In this document: one piece after another, positions 49,275 through 61,200 of the stretch
Numbering within the stretch: position 1 is the stretch's first letter
Layout: each line of letters begins with the position of its first letter
NCBI GenBank assembly: GCA_016165875.1
Contig: JABBOT010000027.1
Coordinates: 1,178,001 to 1,242,000, forward strand
DNA from: Acanthopleura granulata
Lineage: Eukaryota; Mollusca; Polyplacophora; Chitonida; Chitonidae
DNA: 64,000 nucleotides
Direction of reading: 5' to 3'
Program-made: the position numbers and the translations under genes
The notes under the pieces: model-generated
Seen by the model: only the letters and a program-made list of their open reading frames with translations
Told to the model about the DNA's origin: nothing
Database searches by the model: none

Positions 49275-52200
49275 ATGCCGGGAATCGTCGTGTTTGGACG
49301 CCGCTGGTCCGTGGGGTCAGACGATCTGGTGGTCGCCGCTTTTCTCCTCTTATTCCTTCACATTGTGTGGTGAGTGCAATTTTTGACATTTTCCATTTTT
49401 GATATGTATCAGTGGCGTGACATTACCACCACCGAAATACAGCGCTGTCAGATATTTTTTCGTGGGGCTCAATAGGGGGCGACCAAATCAGGTACTTTTT
49501 ACTATTTACTATTATGTCCCCAAGCTGTTACATTTACTGATCTCGTCAGTACAGTGGTATTCCACCTTTTGTAATTTGATATGGATATCGCACAGTGACA
49601 CCTGCAAAAATGATGTGGTGTAAGAACAAAAATCTGACAAGTGTTTTGTTTCACTCCTTAATAGTGAAATGAACGCTTTGTCTTATAGGGACATTTTATT
49701 GAATCAGCTGTTGATAATTTATGTTAAATATAATATGTGTATATTTTTTTATTTTTTATTTTATTTTGTAGAAATCTTAATAATGTATTAGAAACTGGAG
49801 GTTGTGGTGTGCAGAATAAATTTTACCTTCATGCATACATGTAAATCTAGATCTATCAGCAGTTTTAATTAATTTATTGTTTTAAAGTTTTAGATCTGTT
49901 CTTGGAGACAGATCACATACAGCTTAGTAACATACATGTACATTTGCCCCTAAGGCATGATACATACTGTGATACTTAATTGTGTTGCTTTTCAGCCGCT
50001 TCTTAGCTATGTTGTACCCATGTAACTTTGATTAAAATTAGTTCTCTTACCTTCTCACTCCACAGGTCATCAGTTAGAAATTTAACTTCAGGCAGTCTTT
50101 TGTTGATTTTTTTTCTTCCTCATTTTTTAACTTTGTAAAATTTATTTTAATTTTTAGTTCAATTTTGATGTTTAAAATGCTCTGCCAGTTTTAAGGAAGG
50201 TTAAAAAAAAACAAACAACAGCAACAAACAGTAATATTAGTAAATATCAATAATTTACCAGGACCATATCCAGAGGACTCTTAAATTGTTGTGAGCCCAG
50301 ACCAGTCCAGCTGTATTAATATTAGCAATAAGTAATTAAAAAAAAATATGCTGGTTTAATTGCCAATGAAAAATTTTGTTTCACACAAATTTCCTACATT
50401 CACAGGCTGACAAATGCTCAGAGAGTGTCATGTTGATATGCATTTTGTACAATTTCATCACACACCATCCCAGCACCACCTGTAAAGTTTGGAATCAGAA
50501 CTTCCATTTTTTTGGTTCAGATGGCCATGATCTCCAATTTTTCACATTTTTTTGAAATTTTCACAATTTCACATCCGTGCTGAGTTGTTTCCTGCCAGGT
50601 CACTATTCTTGGCATCATGTTGTAGATATACCGTACTGTACATACACATTAATCCTGAGACTGAAACCACATAATGACATGCATGCACATGTACTTAATC
50701 CTAGAACTAAAAAAACAAATCTGTAGACTAAGAGCTGTTGTTAAGCATGGGACTGCATGAAAGTGATGGGATAATAAAGGTGTAAATGTAGAAATTAATT
50801 TGCAGTACAGGCAAATCATTATGACCACATTGTGGTTATCTTTAAAATATATTTCCTGTACAAGTTGATGTTTCAGTGTATGGTGATACTCTTCATGTTT
50901 TTTCCCTCTCCAGTTGTATGATGGTACATGTAACCATGATCCATGCATGCATAGGATAACCAAACTTAATGTTCCTGTGGGTACAGAAGTCAATTGCAGT
51001 ATGTCATGTAACTTTTGCCTAACTTACACAGCAGCCAGGGGAAGTAATTATTTTCAATCTCTCCCATAGGTTTGGTAATAAAAGTGTTGACCTGGCTTAA
51101 GTGTCCCCCTGAGGACTGACTGACACTACTCTGCTGTTTAAAATCCTAAACAACAAGAGTAAAGAAAACTGTTGTCTATACAAGCAGTGATTCATGACTT
51201 ACATGTAATAGAATAAGATGACGGTTACACAGGACAGATTCTCATTTCAAACAGATGTCCCCAGTCATGGCTGTTGGCAAATATGTATAAATGGTACTGT
51301 TATTCTGCAAACCTCCACCAGGAGACTGAGACTATCAGGCTGTTGACTAGCGAGTGTCGTGTGATCAAATCCAGCTCTTGCCATTTTTGCTGCATGTTAA
51401 AGTCAAGAAGTTTGTTAAAGGTTGGTGGTTTACTCTGGGCACCCATAAATCTGTAACTGAAATCCTATTGAAAACAGCTTGAACTCCATTAAAATTAATA
51501 ATTGAGGCCATTGTTAAAAATATATTTGTTGAGGGTAACTTGATTGACCCTCTGAGAAAGGGCCTTACACTAAAGTTTTTATGGGGCTTTTGATGGAATT
51601 TTTTTCTCTTAATTTCTTTAAAATCCTTAGCTATTTTATTAGCAAGAATAAAAAACACAAACCCTATTTTTATGATGGGGCTGTGTTACTGCAACAAAGA
51701 ATTTTTTAAGGATGGCCTGAATAAGTTCTCGGCTGAAAGGATCACCTGTGGCTGTGTTTGCTGATTTGGAGCCCTGTCTGAATAAGCAATTTTCCAATGG
51801 AATTTATTATTTCTGTTATTATTTTATTAACATAGCACATGTGGAAAATATGTTTTTAATCGCAAAACATTTACCTGTTTGCAGATTGGTGCTAGAAAGG
51901 TATTTTGAATTTTTATGATTTTATTTTTACTGGCTACTGCAAGGTGAAATCCGGCACAAAAAGTAATAGTTTTCACCTTTTTTGCTCCTAAATATGCCCT
52001 TGAGTGTTCAGGTGATTTTTTTTAGGGCAATTACAGTAGTTAAATTAACAAAAGACAAGAAGTAAATGGTCTAAGATGTTCTGATATCCTTTGGTACAAA
52101 GGTACATGTACTCATGAACCAGGGCTTCACCAGCAGTTCGTTTGTATACTCTGCACTATAAACACACTTAGCACATCAGCTGCCTTGGGCACATATCTGT

Positions 52201-55200
52201 AGGTGTGTAGGGCGCCTTTAGGTACAGTGTATGCACAGGTGGGCTAGCTTGGTACATGTGGACCATTTACAGTCTGAGGTAGGGTTATATGAAGTTACAT
52301 GTACAGTATTGTATATTTTAGCCCACGAGCTTTAATGTCAGTATGACCACACCGTTTACCTTATGGTTATAAGATGTGAACCTGCTTAATTGTGTAAGCC
52401 TCCAAACAGTTAACAATGACAGGATAAAACTACTGTCAGAGCAGAGAACTTGGCAATGTTTCTGTTAGTGTCATGTGCCTTGCATGATAATGATGCCATA
52501 GGCTCAAAGACATGATGTTATCTACATGTAGAAATGACTTTGGACAGGATTGATGGCCTGGTGTTCAGTCAGGATTGTGTTCAGTATTATTTCTCATGCT
52601 GATCAGCGTGAAGCCAGAATTAGATAATAAGTGGAAATCCACTGTCTTGTCAATTTCCTGAACACTCCACTTCTTCATTTCCGTGTGAGACTGTCACAGA
52701 AACATTGAAACATAATGCAGCAGTTCCCATAGCTTGCCAATTTGATTCAAGCATATTTGTCAAGATGAGCTGTTGATGGAAACATGATTTCGTTCAGAAT
52801 ATGCCCAATGGCATACCATTAGTAGTCTAGAAGCTGCTGCCATTGATTAATCATGATACTCTTAATTTTTAAAGCCTCTAAATTATTAATGGAAAAGACG
52901 GCCAGAAGTGATGATATATATATGCGAACAAAAGGCAGTTATAGGTAGACCTTTCAGACTACATGTACACCTAGCTTTGTGATTTTCTGACATCTAAAAT
53001 GTTAAAATTATGAAGGATAACAGCACTTGTTACACTTGGAATATAGCCTCACATTGTTTCCATCCTTAGAAAATTCTTTGTTGAATGCCACCTTACCTCA
53101 TTTACTCTGTCAGAGAAAAAATAGTGTAGGGCAGTATATACTTTTTTAATCTTCTAGTGAAGAAGACAGGGAATTTAAAGAAATTAACATTGGTAGAAAA
53201 ACAAAAATATCTCCATAAAAAATTTTGTATGATCAGTCAGATTATGCCTAAGGCACGTATTTGTTATGATGGGCTTACAATGCCAATAAAATAAAAGGCC
53301 AAGACAAGTTCAGTCAGCAGTAACATCTAGGGGAGCGGTATGGAATTATCACAAAGGAACCCATCTTGGCTGCCAGTATAGGTAAACACATCTGCATATA
53401 TAGGAGCCTTAGCTCTTTCAGATTTTATATTCGATTACAAGAATCATGGTATTGTCAGTTCATGACAAATGTCAAGGAGAGCACAGATTTTTAATAGCTG
53501 CAACATCCTGCATACAGTTTCATGTCCCAGTCTGGAAATACGCATAAGCTTTATGTAGGAGGGGCTGCCAGCAACCTGTGGATAGCCATGGATTTTCCAT
53601 TGGTCTTGCCTTTTTCCTACCATTATGATATTGGCCGTCTTCATGTGAAGGAAATATTCTTGAGAATAGCATAAAATGCCAATAAGTAAGTAAATAAATG
53701 TAAATCAATCCAAGGACAATATCCTGCCCACAATGGTATTTGGTATAATGGGCCCTTTTTGGCAGGGTTGGTCGGGATATGCCAGAAGAGCACATTGTCA
53801 GTGATTGCTCTGAAAAAATAGGATGTCAAAAATTTGATCGTCCCACCAACAGACAAATATATTGAACAACTCACATATGAAAGCGTTGGATGCAGCTAAA
53901 GAGTTACATGAGCTCCCTGTCATTGCCTGTGGTCAAGATACTTGAGCATGCACATGTAGTCAGTGCTGCCAGCTTATGAAAACACCGGCGTGATAATCTC
54001 TCACCAGGACATTTACATGTATTCACATGGACTCCGAGTTTGACAGTGCTTGATTGGAGCATTGGTTTTATACTGTTTTCTTTTCTAAGGTTTCACAGTA
54101 TTGACCTGCTTTTGTTATTTTTACAAAACATCTGTATTTAGGTCATGCACGTGTGCATGTATGTATGCACAAGGCAGCACAAAGTGTAGGGGAATAGTGA
54201 GGCGAGGGGAAATTATACAGTGCTCTACAGTGTGCATTCTGGTGTAAAAAGTAGCTTAATAATTAATGATTTAATACCAGTCCTACTGTTACACAGAAGA
54301 TTTTTTAAATAGTGGCTGATTCCGTGGCAGTTTTAACATGCTAATGCATGGATCCAGGCTTGTCTGGTTTTATTTGAATGGGTAACAGTTTGCTACATAT
54401 ATACCAGGGATGGATATAGGATCTTGTGATTGTTTGCTAAAAAAAAAACAGCATTAAATTATTAAATTGCTACCGCCAAATATGTACGAGTAATCTGCAA
54501 AAGACAGTTAACAATATAGTCACGAATTACTGATTAACAGATGTACTACTTGTGGTTTCGTGAACATGAGGCTAGTGTTTTTGCATTGAGAACATGTGAG
54601 CAGATCTGATGGATGGATATTTTGATCTGTTTTGCCTCACTGTGCTTGACAATAATTTTTGCAAAAAATCAAATAAGGACCCTGGAAAAATTCCTGGATC
54701 CAACACAGTGTCATTGTGTACATAGCATGCTTTCTTTCAAACTAACATGAAGATGTTTGCATGTATCATTGTCGATTTGATGTCAAACTTATGTGTATAC
54801 ACACTTACATGTACAATGTAGGTACAATGGCACTTGTCAGTGCTGTATTCTCTAGTCTATCACATTTCATTGGTCACACAGTTATAGTGTAGCAGTGATC
54901 AATCAATACAACAACAACATGTATTTGGTGTGTGCACAGACATGCAGCTGGTAGCCTGCTCATCATGGTAACGATTCTTTAGGGCCAATAATGAGGTTTG
55001 TCCCCACCCTAGACGGCAGTATTCATGATTAATGCCAAAGCTGTGTCAATACTCCTTTTGACGCCTGTGGCTGTTCACTTATCACTTCACATATTACAGT
55101 TGCTGCAGATCGCTCCTCAAATGTTTTATTTATGCTCATGTATACTGCAATAGGCTGGGTCCTCCTCATTTTCAGATGCTGGGAACTACTCATCTTTCAG

Positions 55201-58200
55201 TACTACAGGACATGCAGGGATGGACATACAAATACATGTAATGACACCACAGCTCAGTGGCACCATCTGCTTCTGGCACAAACACATGTTTATCATAGAT
55301 CTACGTGTACGTCATACATGTATATGTACAGGTAACCTACAGTGAACCGGTTTTCACTTTCAGTTTGTCATGGTTGTAAAGGTTGAATCCTTTTAGGTTT
55401 GTCATGCACTAACATTCACACCACCCATAAACAATGGCACCGTCATATTTTTCATGCAGAGTAAGACAGGTACCATTGAGGTCTCTTTGCTAAGGGTTTA
55501 GCATGCTTGCACAGCAAAATGACTTAATAGGCTCTCACCAATGCAATCGCTGTGAGTTCAGTTCCACCTCATCCTGTCTTCCTTTCTGCTCGTACATAAA
55601 AAAAATTTGCCTGCAAGCTACTGATGGATGTGGGTTTCCTGCAGGTCTTGCCCAGTTTCCTCCAACCATAATACAGGTTGCTGTTGTATGAGTGAAATAT
55701 TCTTGAGAAAGGCTTACACTCCAGTCAGATAAATAAATACATGTAAATAAAATGTGCCAGATAGTAGGTTCGAGCCTACATCCATAGGTATGTGGAGAAC
55801 AGGTAGTACACGGGACAAAACCAATGCAGGCCTTTTACATGTAACAACATTGCAGACTTGGGCACCAGACAATAATTTGGTTCTTCTGTTTTTTGGTGTG
55901 TGTATTTATTCATCCACGTAAAACTATGTTTTTTTGCTTAAGTTCTTGTAAAGTTTCATTTGTGGCAAGATTTAAATAAAATGCACAAAATTGCTGAGTG
56001 TGACTGCTAGAGGTGATTTGAGTGCTGCGTATGTTAGCCATGTAGGTTTGTTTGTCTCTTGAGCAGTGAAGTAATAATGGTCATGCCTATTCAACACAGC
56101 TGTCAGATTTATTATGTAGTATGACTTAATTAATACACCTATCAGTTGAATAAGTATGGTAAGCAAATGGCAAGTGAATGTGTTTAGCACAGCTTGAGGC
56201 TGTAGTGCAGTGAATTGCTGTAGTCAGCCCACTAGACATCTGTTTAAAATATTTTGATTGCAAGCATTTCATTATATACTGTAAAACTAATTCCTCAGCT
56301 GTGTTTTAGTGATTGTTTGAGAGTATAATTAGTTAACTCTGTTTCACTTTCACATGGTGCATAAGTACATGTATTAAGCAAATGAAAGGCATTCATAAAA
56401 TGTTATTCTAATTTTAATTTCTTTACATGATGTTTTTATCTGAAATACATTCTTAATCCAATTCCACAAGTCCACAGCCTAATGTACGGGCACATACATG
56501 TATAAGTTACTGCAACTCAACTAATACTGTGAGTTCTCACATTTTAGTACAGGCATGGCTGATCACCCTTATTGAATATGGTGCTCAATCCACACGGTCT
56601 GTTTTACTTGATAACAGCATAAGCTTTGAGATAAGGAAGTTAAGAATTTACAGTTAATGCATCAAAATTAACTCTTTCCCAGAATTGCATTTTCACTATT
56701 CCTTGTTAATACCTATATATAGGTGATGTTATATACAGCTGAACATAACATAATAGGTACCTACTTAAGACAGTGTTTCACAGCCTGTACAGATCATGTG
56801 CACAGTATAAGGTTTCTTTTTCCATGTCCCCACTGCATCAGTACCTGTACTTGAGACCGTGAACATCCAGGCATTAGCTGTTTCACTTGCGCCAACACGC
56901 TTAAATTACATGGAAGTTATGCAGAATTCTGCTTCATGGCCCCATAATTTGAAAATTATGCTTCGTTGATGTTCACAGTTTACATGCTTATGCAGATTGT
57001 TCTGTAGTAAAACATGCTGTGATTTCTGGTTATTATCAGCTGTGGTTCTCTGAATATTGTCCAGTGTTCTTCATTTTCCTGCCCCTTCCTGTGTTATCTT
57101 TCACGTTGCCATCTGCTTGCCACTACCTCAAGTGGGTGAAGTCCCAGATGTCTGTGGTCTTGAATAGCCGTACATTTACATACAGATTTTAGTTTCATGT
57201 ACAGTGAATTTGTTCATATTAGTCTGGCTAGCCCCTTGTGGTATTTTCTCATCTAGTACTAAATTGAAAAAAAATCTAGGCACATGTATTCATTGATTGT
57301 AAAACCACAGACCAGGGCTACAAGTCTACATTACTATTTTATAATCTGGTTGAACATCACAAATATACATGATGTAGAGCGTACAAGTATATACTGTGTT
57401 AAAATAACTTTATACCAGTGACACACCAAAACAGAATGCCTATTGAGACACCAGATTCGGTTTCAAATTCACTTCAACACGCATTGATTTTAGAAGTTCA
57501 GTATGATTCCATTCAGTTCAGTTACGCAATGTATGTGTGAACAAGAAACTAAATTTGATTTGATTATTAAAGGCATACTCCTGCGAGACATGGATTGCCT
57601 GAGCTGAACGGAAAGTGTGACATATCTGAATCATGACATCATAAGGAAGGAATTCCTGTCAAACAGTGCTTACAGGACACTGTAATATGGGACTGAATCC
57701 CATATGTCCACATTGATTGGCATCTATGCGCATTGGAAGGCGTTGTGTCAACACAAAGTGTATTCTAGCTGAATGCAAATTGATTTCAACAGCTGTTCCG
57801 AAGGCCTACTTGATCGAGTATATAAACTTCAGAAAACTGCTGCAAAACTAATCTTAGACAAACATAACAAATCATCAGCTGAAACTTTTGAAATGTTAAA
57901 GACCATACATTAAATTATTATACACCAAAAAAATGTCACTGTTTACAAGTGCTTATATGACCACTACCCTGACTATTTGAAAAAGTTGTTCAGATTCAGA
58001 GAAGAGCCCCGTCATGATCTAAGATCATTTACAAGCAGTCAAATAAAAATTCCTTTTCCCCCCACAGAACAACTCAAGAAAAGCTTGTCATACTCTGTTG
58101 CTATTCAGTGGAACACTGCCTGTCTTCGTGCACTCTGCAGCCTCAGTGAAATCGTTTAAAAATTGTCAAAGTGCCAAACACATAGTAAAGCCTTGTATCT

Positions 58201-61200
58201 TTGTATGTATGGATATATATACATATGTATAGCTTTGAACTAATTAATTTTTTGTGTATTTTTCTTTGTCTTTTTTTTTTTTTACCAATAATTTACCCGT
58301 GTGACTGCCGAGTGTGTGAGTGAATGGAGGGCCTCAGGGAAGATCAATACTGTCATATTGACTGAGTTTGTTACCCTCTGAAAATAAAGGTATTATTATT
58401 ATTATTTCAGTTGATGTAAATTAAATAAAACTGTATTTTGTGTGTAAGCAGCATTACATATCTCTCCATTTCATAAATTTTTTTCCAGTAACCACAGTTT
58501 GCTTCATGTACATGTGCGTCCAGTGTACGGCTGATGTAAACTTAAGAGAAGACACAATCTGTTTATTGTACCTCCTCCATAGCTCAGGACACTGGTTAAT
58601 TGAGACACCCTGAAGTAAGCCAGGAAGATCACACAAGTACTGAGAGCAGATGATAGTGACCTTTTTCAGTATAAAAGATAGTTCAAAGAGTTTTAAGAAA
58701 TTTTGGTGCATATTCGCTTTTATATCGAACATTTAATTAGGTCAACAGGAGCAGCTAAACAGTTGAAGTATCTCTTCACCAGTTTACTTCCAAACAGTCA
58801 CCCTAGCTTAGGCAAGATCACCTGCGTGTCAAATACTTGTCTGACTTGAAGATAAACTTTACCTATATTACTGGTCACATATCTGCTTTGGCAGGAATAA
58901 GATAGCGATCTGTCAGCTCAGGTTTTTGAGACCAAGCAGGCTACATGTCCACAGGCTACCTGCCCTCCTTTTGGGAGGCCATCATTTTGCTGAAAATTAA
59001 ATAATTTTACACCCCACAGAAAAAGACATCTAAATTAACCTAAGAAAGATAGTTTGTAATTTATTTTCAAGCAGATAACAACAACGAGAAGCTGTATTAA
59101 AATATTATAGTATTTGATTAGACTTCAGTCAATGGTGCTGTCAGTTTCAGAAGTTGAAGAAACTGGACTGCTTGGGATAAAAAACTGACCTTCAACAAGT
59201 TACTGAAGAACTTTCCCTCATGTACATGTATGTGAGACACCAATGCTCATGATAACGGACATGCACCATATTGATGATGTTGGGACTGTACTAAGGGTCT
59301 TCAGTGAAAGTTGTGTCTGTGCAAACTCCCTAATGAGCGTCCTGAAGACCGTTCTTCTTGTCTCCGTGAACAGTGAGACCAGGTGACTGATGCAGTTTAT
59401 TTCTTAACAGAGTGTTAATATAGTGAATTGGTAGGAGTATTGCAGTGCTTATACTGGCTGCAGCTGGCAGGAATTCCCTTAGCTCTGTTGGTACATGGCT
59501 GGACTTTGGCTGCAGATCCCAAGTTCAAATCCTGTTGTGAAGTACAGAATAAATCTTCAATCCATTACACTGGTGCCGTGACCAAACAGGTTTCAAGAAG
59601 CAGGGGTGGCCAGAATGGTGATGAGGATGTGATTAGACTGTTGATGAGCATGTGGACAGAATGTTGTTGATGAGCATGTGGACAGAATGTTGTTGATGGG
59701 AATGTTGTTGATGAGCATGTGGACAGAATGTTGTTGATGGGAATGTTGTTGATGAGCATGTGGACAGAATGTTGATGTGAATGGGGACAGAATATAGATG
59801 AGCATGTGGACAGAATGATTCCTTAGGTCTCTGGACTTCTGAACGTGTCTTGGGAGAGGGGAATGATTGAAGTAGGGAGGAGGAGCAGCATTTCAGTGCT
59901 TATACTAGCTGTAGCAAGTGGAAATTTCCCTTTAGCTTGGTAGCGCACTGGACTATGACTGCTGACATCTCAGGTTCAAATCCCAGTCTGACCCACGGAG
60001 TAAATCCCTGATCCATTACAAAAGCATGCAATAATTTATGATTCACATACATTTGCATGTACATGTATCAATATTTCAACAGTTCCTAATATTACCAGTA
60101 ATAATTTGATATATTTTGACATATCCAATGTCTTTGGCAGACCTTGCTGGCTCAAATGGTCAAGGGGCTGGCATACTGAGACTTCCACCCTTGAACAATG
60201 CGACTGCGTATTCAAATCCAGTTGTTGCTGGTTCGACCAAGGGAATAAAGTCATTGGGTGTTTGCCAGGTACATGTACCTGTCAAAGTTGATCATTACAC
60301 CAAGCACTCTGGTTTCTTGCACCCTTAAAACTTGAAGGCCGGCCATCAGAACAAATGAAAAATTCTTGAGCACAACGGCTAACACCAGTCGGTTTTTTGG
60401 TTCTATTTTGACGTTATTTTGATCAGCTAAATAAGGATGTTACATTTTATAGATTAAAGAATGACATTAGTGTTTCCACCATGCTTTCTAATTTGAGATA
60501 CAAATATTTGAATTATAATTCAGAGCTGCTGATTGTATGTACATGTTCATGTTTCTCTATTCAAGCACATCAAGGTGCATGTGAAACCTTTACAATGTAC
60601 TTGCGTTAGGATAGGTATACATGTGTATACCTACAAAAAGAAACTGAATTGATCACAAAATCCCTAGCAGCTTTTTGTTTATGTACGGCCGCATGACTGG
60701 GCTTGAGAGGGAATTTTAAAATATCACCAATAGATTACCATATGCAGATTACCATGTAAACAAGATGATAACATTTTAGACAGCAGCTACAGATACTAAG
60801 GGCATATTAAATACTGTAGTGTAGTATGCAGCATTGAAGAGACCGCATATGTTGCCTGTATCAGCTGTTGTGGACACTTCCTGATACAAGTTATGTCAGG
60901 ACAACATCTGGTGATATCCTGAACACAATGGCTATCCTCTACACTGTAATTATGCTCTCAAAAGCTATTGTTGAATTGACATTTAACTCTAAATAAAATG
61001 TATATATCCATGCTTGTATTAATGGCTAAAGGATTGTTTAAGTTTAAGCAGATTTGTAAACTTTGTAAGAGGTGATTGATACATGTTTGTGGCATGTGTG
61101 TGTGGCTTGAGGACTGTTGGCTTATGCAGTTGTTAGCACTTAGTAAGCGTAAGACAACACAATTCCCTAGTGACTGCCTACGTGTGGCTACTCTTACACT

